Below are positions 42,561 to 51,087 of a stretch of 64,000 bases of DNA, one piece after another. A model generated the notes under the pieces. It ran no database searches. It was not told where the DNA came from and saw only the letters and a program-made list of their open reading frames with translations. How positions within the stretch are numbered: position 1 is the first letter of the stretch; each line of letters starts with the position of its first letter. Made by a program: the position numbers and the translations under genes. Source of the stretch: 66-474 sp035249175 (lineage in GTDB: Bacteria; Pseudomonadota; Gammaproteobacteria; Xanthomonadales; Rhodanobacteraceae); the NCBI GenBank assembly GCA_035249175.1, contig DATFGT010000066.1, positions 28,606 to 92,605 on the forward strand. The letters are read 5' to 3'.

Positions 42561-43139
42561 TTACCTAAACGGTTCCATGGCCGAATCGCCCACCTTGCGC
42601 CGCAGTGCTGCCAGGCCTTTTGTGAGGTGTTTCTCGACCGTTTTGACTGAGACCCCGCAGCGCCTCGCGATTTGCGCGTTGGTCATCCCTTGCGCGAACC
42701 TGAGAAGACATACTCGCTGGCGCTTGGGGGGCAATTGCAAAATGGCCTCCCGCAAGCGCGCCAGCCTTTGCTGGTGCGCGGCGAACTCATCGGGCTGGCT
42801 CTCCGAGGCAATCGCTCCGCCATCTTCAGCCACCGCTTGTGCTTTCGCCCGTTGGCGGCGGCTGTCACGAAACAGGTCGTGCGCAGAATTGATGGCAATG
42901 CGGTAGAGCAATCGCCGCCAATCCGAAACCGGCGCCGACTCCCGATACCGCAACAACTTGAGAAGGCTTTCCTGAGCCACGTCTTGGGCTTCTTGGGAAC
43001 CACTGGTACGGCGCCGCAAGAACCGCAGCAATTCGTCATACTGCTCATGGATGAAGCCGTCGAAGCGCTCCGGGACGCTCAGCGCCCCCACCCCGAGCGC
43101 ATTGCCACCCGCATCCTCCAGCGGCTTGTGAGCAGACAT
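42561..43139 (-). CDS. fecI: FecI-type ECF sigma factor
   Basis: This 192-residue RNA polymerase sigma factor has a region 2 with FDGFIHEQYDELLRFLRRRT and EAQDVAQESLLKLLRY, and region 4 with LPPKRQRVCLLRFAQGMTNAQIARRCGVSVKTVEKHL. Sigma factors of this type are controlled by the FecR protein that follows and drive the downstream receptor. The start ATG 43139 is preferred over a TTG at 43154. A long linker between regions 2 and 4 is acidic. Confidence 0.93.
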   Translation of the reverse strand: MSAHKPLEDAGGNALGVGALSVPERFDGFIHEQYDELLRFLRRRTSGSQEAQDVAQESLLKLLRYRESAPVSDWRRLLYRIAINSAHDLFRDSRRQRAKAQAVAEDGGAIASESQPDEFAAHQQRLARLREAILQLPPKRQRVCLLRFAQGMTNAQIARRCGVSVKTVEKHLTKGLAALRRKVGDSAMEPFR

Positions 43140-43632
43140 AGTCGCCAACCCCAAAGCAGTCTATACGGCCACATTGAATCCTTCCGCCAAAGTCAACGAG
43201 GCGCAATAGGCCACAAGTACTGCGCCCCCGTGTCGCCGTAGCCATCTCGCAATCTTTGGACGGCGACACCCCCTCACCGCCGCCGAAGCCGGCAAAAACA
43301 CTCGTCTTCCGTCGCGCGAGGAACAGCTGAGCGATTCGAAACCCTGGCCCGTGTTGCCTCGCCTGCGCATTCGCAACTATCATGATCAGCCCACCGCCGC
43401 TGGATGCGCGCAGCGGTATGCGGAAAGGTCGCCGAACTATCCGGCATTCGGCGGAGCAACCGAGGAGAGGCCGGCCTGCAAACACACTGCGCGGACGGTC
43501 CCGGTCGTTGAGGCCAGCAGCGCGCCTGCAACTATCGCCCGCTGTCCCGCGCGCGATTCTTGAAGGGGCGGGCACTACAGGATGCCAACTATGCGCCGGT
43601 ACAAGTGCCACGAAACCGAGCGCTATATTTTT
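43140..43632. other. Intergenic region sigma gene to tRNA-Ser
   Basis: This 493-nt divergent gap holds no convincing gene on either strand. It should contain the promoters of the sigma operon (minus) and of tRNA-Ser (plus). An AT-rich TATATTTTT lies 3-9 nt before the tRNA, too close to be a standard -10. A 7-bp hairpin CGCCGAA/TTCGGCG is at 43430-43453. I see no repeat of the families found elsewhere. Confidence 0.5.
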
Positions 43633-43725
<93 letters not shown>

Positions 43726-43731
43726 AACGCG

Positions 43732-43760
43732 AACGCCCCTCATGGGGCGTTTTGCGTTTC
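43732..43760 (+). terminator. Rho-independent terminator of tRNA-Ser
   Basis: An 8-bp stem AACGCCCC/GGGGCGTT with loop TCAT (43740-43743) is followed by TTGCGTTTC. It begins 8 nt after the tRNA CCA end, so it is the natural end of the tRNA transcript. Confidence 0.8.
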
Positions 43761-43761
43761 C

Positions 43762-43894
43762 GGAGAAGTGGTGGTGTGAACGACCCCGCTCGGGTCGACC
43801 AATTCGTCCCGAACGAATTTGGACGCCAAAGGCGGCCCCGAGCGCAGCTAGGGGTGAGGCGTATGGACGCGCCGAACAACCCCACCCTCTGCCA
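43762..43894 (+). pseudogene. Degenerate tRNA-Ser-like sequence
   Basis: The 133-nt stretch starts GGAGAAGTGGTGGTGTGAACGA, which matches the tRNA-Ser start GGAGAGGTGGCAGAGTGGTCGA at 16 of 22 positions, and ends CCCACCCTCTGCCA, matching the tRNA 3' end with a two-base deletion. The middle is unrelated and longer than a tRNA, and no anticodon arm is visible. The tail is followed by a hairpin, just as in the intact tRNA. I read it as a decayed duplicate of the tRNA locus. Confidence 0.45.
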
Positions 43895-43933
43895 GAAACG
43901 ACAAGAGGCCGTCGGCCCCTTTGTCGTTTCTGG
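43892..43933 (+). terminator. Strong hairpin between tRNA-Ser locus and mltD
   Basis: A 13-bp perfect inverted repeat (43892-43904 with 43921-43933) with inner AGGCC/GGCC pairs forms a long stem in the convergent gap. It lies 23 nt from the mltD stop and can terminate mltD mRNA on the minus strand as well. Its left arm overlaps the tRNA-like 3' end. Confidence 0.6.
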
Positions 43934-43956
43934 ACTCTGGAAAGATGATCACGCCG

Positions 43957-45441
43957 TCATCGCCTGCATCCCACCAGCCGCAACCGCTTCCCGACCTGCA
44001 GATCGCCGGCCGAATGCAGGCGGTTGTCACGCACCAGTTCACGCACGTCATCGCAATCGAAGCGGCGCGCGATGGCGTACAGGGTGTCGCCTTTGCGCAC
44101 GGTGTAGTGCCGCGCCTTGTTCGAAGGCGGCGGATCGGAGGCGACCTTCACGGGCACGGGCGGAACCTGGGCGTTCTGCAACTGATCGGCCAGCGCGACC
44201 CATTTGCCGCTGGTGCACGAATGCGCGTACGCGTCCTGCAGGAACTTCGGCAGATTGATACGCGTGCCTTGCGGCTGCATTTGCGAGGGATCCATCTGCG
44301 GGTTGAGGTTGCGCAGCGTGCGGTACCAGCCGTAGTGCGCATTGTCATCATCGCCAAGGCAGACGGAAAGCTCGTTCAACGATGTCGCGTTGACGAGGTT
44401 CACGTAACCAGGGGTGCCGTCGACCTTGGGAAAATGCAGGTTGTAGCGTTGTGGATGCAGGAACAACCATGCGGCGGCCAGCACCATCGGCACGTATTCG
44501 CGGGTTTCCGCCGACAGCGAGAAGTAAACGCCGGAATCCCAGAAACTCGCGCTGGGCGTGCTCGCAAGCAGCCGGCCCATCCGGCCTTCGCCCCCGTTGT
44601 ACGCCGCCAGCACCAGCGCGAGGTTGTCGTTGAGCCGCGCCAACTGCTCGTTGAAATATGCCGCGGTCGCCTGCGCGGCCATGGTCGGATCGAAACGCTG
44701 GTCGAAGCCATTGATGGTGTTCAGGCCGAACCGCGAACCGGTGGCAGGCATGAACTGCAACGGACCCGCCGCGCCCGAGCGTGATACCGCATGCACGTTG
44801 CCGCCGGATTCCTTGGCGACAAGTCCGAACAGGATTGCCTCGGGCAACCCCGCCTGATGGAACGCAGGTTCCATCTGGTAGCGGAGGTACTGGTAATCGA
44901 TGTACGCGCGGATCAGGTTGGGCCTCAGCCGCGTCAGCCATACCTGCAGTGCCGCCTGCACGGTGCCATTGGTGGCGACCAGGTCGGAAAGCTTGTGATC
45001 GTGCAGCAACTGCACCGTGCGCTGCGCCTCGGGCAATTCCGTCAGCACGCCGGAATCGGCCCCGGGCGTGTTCTGGTCCTCGTTGTCGAGTGCCTGCTGA
45101 TCGTCTTCGGTACCGAGGAAGCTGCCGTCCTTCAGACGCAGTGCCCGGTCATACGCAGACAGGAATCGCTGGGTATCGCAGCCCGGTGTGTTGACGCATG
45201 CGTCCGAGGCCGTACGCATCGCATCCAGCGCCGTTTCCAGCGTCTTCTTCGATTGGGTGTCATCGCCGCGTCGCGCCTGCTGCAGCGCCTGGTCGTAATC
45301 GGCGCTGGCGCGATCCAGTTGCGCATACAGGCCATTCAACTTCGCCGGAGAACCGTTCCCTTTCGACGGCGCTTGCGCACAACCCGCCAACAGTCCCCAC
45401 GCACATGCACACGCGATCCAGCCCGAACGCCGCCACATCAT
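43957..45441 (-). CDS. mltD: Lytic murein transglycosylase with LysM, MltD-like lipoprotein
   Basis: This 494-residue envelope lipoprotein (lipobox LLAGC, Cys21) has a helical N-terminal region, a goose-lysozyme-type SLT domain with catalytic Glu211 in VAKESGGN and the GAAGPLQFMPAT loop, AAYNGGEGR, and one C-terminal LysM repeat (HYTVRKGDTLYAIARRF) that binds peptidoglycan. It cleaves glycan strands with anhydro ends. E. coli MltD carries two LysM repeats; only one is visible here. Confidence 0.93.
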   Translation of the reverse strand: MMWRRSGWIACACAWGLLAGCAQAPSKGNGSPAKLNGLYAQLDRASADYDQALQQARRGDDTQSKKTLETALDAMRTASDACVNTPGCDTQRFLSAYDRALRLKDGSFLGTEDDQQALDNEDQNTPGADSGVLTELPEAQRTVQLLHDHKLSDLVATNGTVQAALQVWLTRLRPNLIRAYIDYQYLRYQMEPAFHQAGLPEAILFGLVAKESGGNVHAVSRSGAAGPLQFMPATGSRFGLNTINGFDQRFDPTMAAQATAAYFNEQLARLNDNLALVLAAYNGGEGRMGRLLASTPSASFWDSGVYFSLSAETREYVPMVLAAAWLFLHPQRYNLHFPKVDGTPGYVNLVNATSLNELSVCLGDDDNAHYGWYRTLRNLNPQMDPSQMQPQGTRINLPKFLQDAYAHSCTSGKWVALADQLQNAQVPPVPVKVASDPPPSNKARHYTVRKGDTLYAIARRFDCDDVRELVRDNRLHSAGDLQVGKRLRLVGCRR

Positions 45442-45558
45442 GAAAATACCCGATCACCCGACAACAACCGCACCCTAACGCGTTGCGACGCACGACTCAA
45501 GGCAAAATGCCCACATACAATCCCAAATCCGTCACATGCCGGCAAACCGGGAGGCCGC

Positions 45559-47067
45559 GTGAATGAAATCCTGATTGGAAGGAACGACAGCACCGCGGTC
45601 GAACTTGATCCGCGCTTCGGAAACAGGCACGGCATGATTGCGGGCGCCACCGGCACCGGCAAGACCGTTTCGCTGATGGTGCTGGCCGAGGGCTTCTTGC
45701 GGCTCGGAACGCCGGTGTTCCTCGCCGACGTGAAGGGCGACATCGCGGGCATGTCGCAGCCAGCCGCATCACCGCCTGGCGACAAGTTGAAAGCGCGGCT
45801 CGCAAAACTCGGCATCGAGAAGTCCTGGCAGCCCGCCGCCAACCCGGTGGTGTTCTGGGACTTGTACGGCAAGCTGGGCTCGCCGGTGCGTGCAACAGTT
45901 TCCGAAATGGGCCCGACACTGCTCGCGCGCGTGCTGGAATTGAACGACGTCCAGCAAGGCGTCCTGGAAATCGTGTTCAAGCTGGCCGACGACAACGGCT
46001 GGCTGCTGCTGGACCTGGACGACCTGCGTGCGCTGCTGAACCACGTCGGCGACAATGCCAAGGACGTTTCGCAGCATTACGGCCTCGTCAGCAAGGCCAG
46101 CCTCGGCGCGGTGCAACGCGCGCTGCTGCAACTGGATCAGCAAGGCGCGTCGCAATTCTTCGGCGAACCCGCGTTGGACCTGAAGGACATCATGCGCCAG
46201 GACATGTCCGGGCGCGGCATCATCAACATCCTCGCCGCCGACCAGTTGATCCTGAAGCCGAAGCTGTACTCCACCTTCCTGCTGTGGATGCTGTCGGAAC
46301 TATTCGAGCAGTTGCCCGAAGTCGGTGACCCCGACCAGCCCAAGCTGGTGTTCTTCTTCGACGAAGCGCATTTGCTGTTCGACGACTGCCCGGCCGCGCT
46401 GCAACAGAAAGTGGAACAGGTGGTACGGCTGATTCGTTCGAAAGGCGTCGGCGTGTATTTCTGCTCGCAGAACCCCGACGACGTGCCCGACGTGATCCTG
46501 GGCCAGATGGGCAACCGCATCCAGCACGCGCTGCGCGCGTTCACACCGCGCGATCAGAAAGCGGTGAAGGCCGCGGCGGAAACCTTCGCACCGAATCCGA
46601 AGCTGGATGTCGCGCAGGTGATCGGCAACCTTGGTGTCGGCGAAGCATTGGCGTCGACGCTGCGCGACAAGGGCGCACCCACGCCAGTCGAGCGCGTGTT
46701 GATCTCGACGCCGACTTGCCGGCTCGGTCCGATCACGGACGAGGAACGCGCGACCATCCGTTCGCGCTCGCCGGTCGGCCCCAAATACGACACGCCGGTC
46801 AACCGCGAATCCGCCGCGGAGATGCTGGCGAAGCGCGCCGACGAAAAGGCCGTGGACCATCCGACCGAAGTGGCGCAGAAGGAAGCCGCGAATGCGCCAC
46901 AAGGTTCCGCATGGGGCGGCGCGATGCACGACGCGATCTTCGGCACCAGGCGCCGCCAGGGCATGATCGAAACCATGGCCAAGCAAACCGCGCGCACCAT
47001 GGGAAGCCAGCTCGGCCGGCAAATCCTGCGGGGTGTGCTGGGCGGCATCTTCGGTGGCAGGCGCTGA
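45559..47067 (+). CDS. DUF853/HerA-like ATPase (YjgR family)
   Basis: This 502-residue P-loop ATPase of the HerA/FtsK-like superfamily has Walker A GATGTGKT at 29-36 and a DEAH Walker B at 268-271 in FFFDEAHLLF. An SQNPDDVPDVILGQMGNRIQHALRAFTPRDQKAV segment is typical of the YjgR family. The C-terminal 90 residues are charged and end in a Gly-rich GGIFGGRR. The cellular role is unknown. GTG start at 45559 has GGGAGG 5 nt upstream; earlier codons belong to shadow frame. greB follows 14 nt after the stop. Confidence 0.88.
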   Translation: MNEILIGRNDSTAVELDPRFGNRHGMIAGATGTGKTVSLMVLAEGFLRLGTPVFLADVKGDIAGMSQPAASPPGDKLKARLAKLGIEKSWQPAANPVVFWDLYGKLGSPVRATVSEMGPTLLARVLELNDVQQGVLEIVFKLADDNGWLLLDLDDLRALLNHVGDNAKDVSQHYGLVSKASLGAVQRALLQLDQQGASQFFGEPALDLKDIMRQDMSGRGIINILAADQLILKPKLYSTFLLWMLSELFEQLPEVGDPDQPKLVFFFDEAHLLFDDCPAALQQKVEQVVRLIRSKGVGVYFCSQNPDDVPDVILGQMGNRIQHALRAFTPRDQKAVKAAAETFAPNPKLDVAQVIGNLGVGEALASTLRDKGAPTPVERVLISTPTCRLGPITDEERATIRSRSPVGPKYDTPVNRESAAEMLAKRADEKAVDHPTEVAQKEAANAPQGSAWGGAMHDAIFGTRRRQGMIETMAKQTARTMGSQLGRQILRGVLGGIFGGRR

Positions 47068-47081
47068 CGCGCGTTCAACGC

Positions 47082-47582
47082 ATGTCACGCTGGCGCGCGC
47101 CCCCGCCCCGCTCCACCGCGATCATTACGCGCGCGGGGTTCAATGTACTGAAGGCGGAACTGGATCACCTGTGGCGCGAATTGCGCCCTGAAGTCGTCAA
47201 GGCACTGGCCGCCGCGGCGGCCGAAGGCGATCGATCCGAAAACGCCGAATACACCTATCGCAAGAAGCAGCTCGGCGAGATCGACCGGCGCGTGCGCTAC
47301 CTGTCAAAACGCATCCCGTCACTGAAAGTCGCCGAAGGCGTGCCGACAAATCGCGACGCGGTGTTCTTCGGCGCGAGTTTCGAGGTCGAAAACAGCGACA
47401 GCGGTGAAACGCATGTCTATCGCATCGTCGGTCCGGACGAGACCGATGCGAAGAAAGGCTGGATCAGCGTGGATTCGCCACTCGCCCGCGCTGCGTTGAA
47501 AAAACGCGTGGACGAAGAATTCGAGGCGGAGTTGCCGGGCGGCAAACAGCGCTTCGTCGTGTTGTCGGTGAACTACGCATAG
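47082..47582 (+). CDS. greB: Transcription elongation factor GreB
   Basis: This 166-residue secondary-channel factor rescues backtracked RNA polymerase by transcript cleavage. It has the antiparallel coiled coil with the acidic tip EGDRSENAEYTYRKKQLGEIDRR and a C-terminal FKBP-like domain with VDSPLARAAL and KRVDEEFEAELP. The coil sequence and the 166-residue length fit GreB rather than GreA. It is directly downstream of the HerA-like ATPase gene. Confidence 0.93.
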   Translation: MSRWRAPPPRSTAIITRAGFNVLKAELDHLWRELRPEVVKALAAAAAEGDRSENAEYTYRKKQLGEIDRRVRYLSKRIPSLKVAEGVPTNRDAVFFGASFEVENSDSGETHVYRIVGPDETDAKKGWISVDSPLARAALKKRVDEEFEAELPGGKQRFVVLSVNYA

Positions 47583-47607
47583 TCGCGGAATGCACCCGCA
47601 CCCACAT

Positions 47608-47773
47608 CGTCATTCCGGAGCGGCCGCAGGCCCGAATCCGGAATCGATTTGAGGGTTGGTGCGCTTGCGATACGATTGACTCGCGCCAGACGCCGCCTGC
47701 GGCGTTCGCGTTTGCAATCCTGCAAACGCAGTGGGTTCTGCCCGCAAACGGCGCGGGAAGCCCCGTAATGACG
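47608..47773. repeat. Palindromic MITE-like repeat, family A (greB-rimO)
   Basis: This 166-bp element has terminal repeats CGTCATTCCGGAG and CCCCGTAATGACG and shares GGGTTCTG-CCGCAAACGGCGCGG near its right end with the moaA-moaC copy. It fills the convergent greB-rimO gap and could work as a bidirectional terminator. It is diverged: the outer arms pair at about ten positions. Confidence 0.8.
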
Positions 47774-47783
47774 ACGGGAGAGT

Positions 47784-49109
47784 TCAACCCACGATCGAAA
47801 TGGCGGCGTCCAGATCATGGGCGCTGGCACCGGTAACCCGTACGTCCACGAACTGACCGGGCTGCAGCGATTGTCCGTCGCCGATCCGCACCACGCCGTC
47901 GATTTCCGGTGCGTCGGCCATCGAGCGCGCGATCGCGCCGCAGGCATGCACTTCGTCCACCAGCACCTTCAACGTGCGGCCAATTTTGTTCTGCAATTTC
48001 GCGGCGGAAATCTCCGCCTGCGCTTCCATGAAGCGCTCGAGACGGTCTTCTTTCAGTTCTTCCGAAACCGGGTCGGGCAGTTCGTTGGCCCTGGCGCCGC
48101 CCACCGGTGAATAGGCGAACGCGCCCACGCGATCGAGTTGGGCTTCGCGCAGGAAGTCCAGCAATGCCTCGAACTCCGCGTCGGTTTCGCCGGGGAAACC
48201 GACGATGAAGGTGCTGCGGATCGTGAGATCCGGGCACGCGCGCCGCCACGCGCGGACGCGCTCCAGCGTCTTGTCGATGTTGCCGGGACGCTTCATCAAT
48301 TTGAGAATGCGCGGGCTGGCGTGCTGGAACGGAATGTCGAGGTACGGAAGGATCTTTCCATCGGCCATCAGCGGAATCACGTCGTCCACGTGCGGATACG
48401 GGTACACGTAGTGCAACCGCACCCACGCGCCGAGTTCGCCCAAACCACGGCACAGATCGGTCATGCGTGTCTGGTACGGATTGCCGCGCCATGTGCGTTC
48501 GGCATAACGGACGTCGACACCGTACGCGCTGGTGTCCTGCGAAATCACCAGCAATTCCTTGACGCCGGAACGCACCAACTTTTCGGCTGCGACCAGCACC
48601 TCGTCGATCGGGCGCGAAACGAGATTCCCGCGCATCGACGGAATGATGCAAAACGTGCAGTGGTGGTTGCAGCCTTCGGAAATCTTCAGGTACGCGTAGT
48701 GCCTGGGCGTCAGCTTGATGCCAGTGTCGGGAACCAGATCGACAAACGGATCGTGCGGCTTCGGCAGCGCCTCGTGCACCGCACCCATTACGCTGGCGTA
48801 GTCCTGCGGACCGGTGATCGCCAGGACGTCCGGGTACGCCTCGCGGATCAGTGCGTCGCGCTTACCGAGGCAGCCGGTCACGATCACCCGGCCGTTCTCG
48901 TGCAGGGCCTCGCCGATCGCGTCCAGTGACTCCTGTACCGCCGCATCGATGAAGCCGCAGGTATTGACGATCACCGCATTGGCCTTGTCGTAGCGCGGCA
49001 CGATCTCGTAGCCCTCGGCTTTCAACTGGGTGAGGATGCGTTCGGAATCCACCAGCGCCTTGGGGCAACCCAGGCTGACGAAACCGATTTTGGGATTGGA
49101 AGAAGGCAT
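47784..49109 (-). CDS. rimO: Ribosomal protein S12 methylthiotransferase
   Basis: RimO methylthiolates Asp88 of ribosomal protein S12. The 441-residue radical SAM enzyme has the N-terminal cluster Cys15, Cys51 and Cys80 and the radical SAM cluster Cys147, 151 and 154 in GCNHHCTFC, then a C-terminal TRAM domain. GCPKALVDSE at the start is diagnostic of RimO over MiaB. ATG 49109 is the first start compatible with the conserved N-terminus; codons upstream to 49265 are not conserved. Confidence 0.96.
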   Translation of the reverse strand: MPSSNPKIGFVSLGCPKALVDSERILTQLKAEGYEIVPRYDKANAVIVNTCGFIDAAVQESLDAIGEALHENGRVIVTGCLGKRDALIREAYPDVLAITGPQDYASVMGAVHEALPKPHDPFVDLVPDTGIKLTPRHYAYLKISEGCNHHCTFCIIPSMRGNLVSRPIDEVLVAAEKLVRSGVKELLVISQDTSAYGVDVRYAERTWRGNPYQTRMTDLCRGLGELGAWVRLHYVYPYPHVDDVIPLMADGKILPYLDIPFQHASPRILKLMKRPGNIDKTLERVRAWRRACPDLTIRSTFIVGFPGETDAEFEALLDFLREAQLDRVGAFAYSPVGGARANELPDPVSEELKEDRLERFMEAQAEISAAKLQNKIGRTLKVLVDEVHACGAIARSMADAPEIDGVVRIGDGQSLQPGQFVDVRVTGASAHDLDAAISIVG

Positions 49110-49221
49110 GACATGCGGCGTGGTTCGGGCCGGCCATTTTATCGGGCGCGGCACCTTGCCCGCACCTCTCGCATGCCCGCACGGTAGTACTCTGTGTGAA
49201 TTGCATTTGAGGAGAGCTGCC

Positions 49222-49899
49222 ATGGGCGAACGCATCAATCTCAATACCGCCGGCACGCATTGCATCGGCGCCTATCTCGCGAAGCCCGCCGGCAAGCCCA
49301 AGGGTGGCGTCGTGGTAGTGCAGGAAATTTTCGGCGTCACGCCGCACATCCGCGACGTCGCCGACCGTTTCGCCAAATCGGGCTACACCGCCATCGCGCC
49401 GGCATTTTTCGATTACGCCGAGAACGATGTCGAGCTTGGCTACGATAAGGCAGGCATGGAACGCGGCAAAAATCTGGCCATGGAAGTGGGGCTCGACCGC
49501 GCGGTCGAAGCCGTCGCCAGTGCGGCCGATTCGATCAAGTCTGCCGGAAAGATCGGCGTGGTCGGCTACTGCTGGGGGGGCACGGTCGCGCTGCTGTCGG
49601 CGCAGCGCATCGGCTTGCCGGCGGTGAGCTACTACGGCGGGCGCAATACCGCATATTTCGACCAGCCCTTGAAGGCGCCGGTGATTTTCCATTTCGGCTC
49701 GACCGACCGCTCCATCACGACCGAGGCCATCGCCAAGCATCGCAAGGCGTGGCCGGACGCACCGGTGTACGTGTACGACGGGGCCGGACACGCGTTCAAC
49801 CGCGACGTAGATCCCACCCACTACAACGAACCCGCCGCCAAATCGGCATGGCAACGCACGCTTGCGTTCTTCGATCAACACTTGGCGGGCCATGCATGA
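49222..49899 (+). CDS. Dienelactone hydrolase family protein
   Basis: This 225-residue alpha/beta hydrolase has the nucleophile Cys117 in VGYCWGG, Glu35 in QEIFG that activates it, and the catalytic His in GAGHAFN near 190. This is the Cys-Asp-His triad of dienelactone hydrolases, although the physiological substrate in non-degraders is unknown. It begins a run of overlapping genes that includes a HIT protein and the 5-oxoprolinase genes. GGAG ribosome site 9 nt before ATG. Confidence 0.9.
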   Translation: MGERINLNTAGTHCIGAYLAKPAGKPKGGVVVVQEIFGVTPHIRDVADRFAKSGYTAIAPAFFDYAENDVELGYDKAGMERGKNLAMEVGLDRAVEAVASAADSIKSAGKIGVVGYCWGGTVALLSAQRIGLPAVSYYGGRNTAYFDQPLKAPVIFHFGSTDRSITTEAIAKHRKAWPDAPVYVYDGAGHAFNRDVDPTHYNEPAAKSAWQRTLAFFDQHLAGHA

Positions 49900-50360
49900 G
49901 CGGCGATCCCGGCTTCGAACTCGATCCGCGGCTTGCCAAGGACACTGTATTCGTCGCCGACTGGCACCTCTGTCGTGTGTTGTTGATGGACGAGGCGCAA
50001 TTCCCGTGGCTGGTGCTGGTACCGCGGCGGACAGGCCTGGTGGAAATCGATGATCTGGACGAGGTTGATCGCACGCGGCTGATGCACGAAATCCAGCGCG
50101 CGATGAAAACGCTTCGTGGCGTGGTCGAATGCGACAAGATCAACGTCGGCGCGCTCGGCAACATCGTGCGCCAGTTGCACGTACACGTGGTGGCACGACG
50201 CAAGGACGATCCCGCATGGCCGGCGCCGGTATGGGGCCACGGCCCCGCCCACCACTACATGCCGGAAGCGCGCGACAAACTGGTAAAGGCGCTGTACAAG
50301 GAAGGCTACGACTACGTCGAAGACTTCATCTGCATCATGCGTCGATCGCAAGATGATTGA
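49896..50360 (+). CDS. HIT-domain protein, QLHVH type
   Basis: This 154-residue histidine-triad fold protein has LLMDEAQFPWLVLVPRR and the motif RQLHVHVVARR (Gln93, His95, His97), where the first triad His is Gln, as in a known HIT subgroup. PVWGHGPAHHYM follows. It overlaps the dienelactone hydrolase by 4 nt at the start and pxpB by 8 nt at the end, suggesting a co-translated transcript. The substrate is unknown; a nucleotide hydrolase or transferase is likely. Confidence 0.85.
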   Translation: MSGDPGFELDPRLAKDTVFVADWHLCRVLLMDEAQFPWLVLVPRRTGLVEIDDLDEVDRTRLMHEIQRAMKTLRGVVECDKINVGALGNIVRQLHVHVVARRKDDPAWPAPVWGHGPAHHYMPEARDKLVKALYKEGYDYVEDFICIMRRSQDD

Positions 50361-51087
50361 CATTTCCGTCGAACCGTTTGCCGAAGACGCATTGCTGCTG
50401 CGTTTCGGCGACGGCATCGACGTCGCTACCAATGCACGGGTGCACGCTGCCGCACGCGCGCTGCGCGCCGGGAATCTTGCGGGCATCATTGACATCGCGC
50501 CGGCCTATGCGACGCTGCTGCTTCGATTCGATCCTTTCGCGTGGCTCGACGACACCGGCGGGCGACCGTTTGAACGCATTGCCGATGCGATTGCCAAGCT
50601 GAATCTCGGCCCTCGAAGGGATGAAGACCAAAATGCAGCCGGATTGGCCATCGATGCGACGCGCGTCGTGGAAATCCCGGTGTGTTACGGCGACGAATAC
50701 GGCCCTGACCTCGATGCGGTGGCCAAACACTCGGGCGTGGCACCTGACGAGGTGATCGCGCGGCACACCGCTGCGAATTACTCCGTTGCAATGCTCGGCT
50801 TCGCACCGGGCTTTCCGTATCTCCTGGGCCTCGATCCCGTGCTGCACGCGCCGCGGCGAACCAGCCCGCGCACGCGCGTGCCGGGCGGCGCGGTCGCGAT
50901 CGGTGGGGCGCAGACCGGCATCTACCCACGCGAGCTTCCGGGCGGATGGAATCTTGTCGGACGCACACCGCTTGCATTGTTCGATCCACAGCGGGAACCG
51001 CCGTGCCTGCTCGCGCCGGGCGACGGCGTACGGTTTCGCGTCATCGGCGCCGATGAGTTCGCCCGTCTCGCGGAACATGGTGGATGA
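50353..51087 (+). CDS. pxpB: 5-oxoprolinase subunit PxpB
   Basis: This 244-residue KipI-like subunit of the ATP-dependent 5-oxoprolinase PxpABC converts 5-oxoproline to glutamate. It has LLRFGDGID near the start, the GFAPGFPYLLGL segment, RTRVPGGAVAIGG and QTGIYPRELPGGWNLVGRTPL. It overlaps the HIT gene by 8 nt and pxpC by 4 nt. The gene order B-C-A is the standard one. Bacillus KipI, an inhibitor of sporulation kinase, is a homologue, but the operon supports the oxoprolinase function. Confidence 0.95.
   Translation: MIDISVEPFAEDALLLRFGDGIDVATNARVHAAARALRAGNLAGIIDIAPAYATLLLRFDPFAWLDDTGGRPFERIADAIAKLNLGPRRDEDQNAAGLAIDATRVVEIPVCYGDEYGPDLDAVAKHSGVAPDEVIARHTAANYSVAMLGFAPGFPYLLGLDPVLHAPRRTSPRTRVPGGAVAIGGAQTGIYPRELPGGWNLVGRTPLALFDPQREPPCLLAPGDGVRFRVIGADEFARLAEHGG

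Noticed and set aside
34145..43139. Lasso peptide biosynthetic cluster
   Set aside because: The sigma/FecR/TonB set resembles lasso-peptide export or import loci, but no precursor, B or C maturation protein or isopeptidase is visible.
43140..43632. Small genes on either strand in this gap
   Set aside because: Open frames here lack ribosome sites and recognisable domains and overlap each other in several frames.
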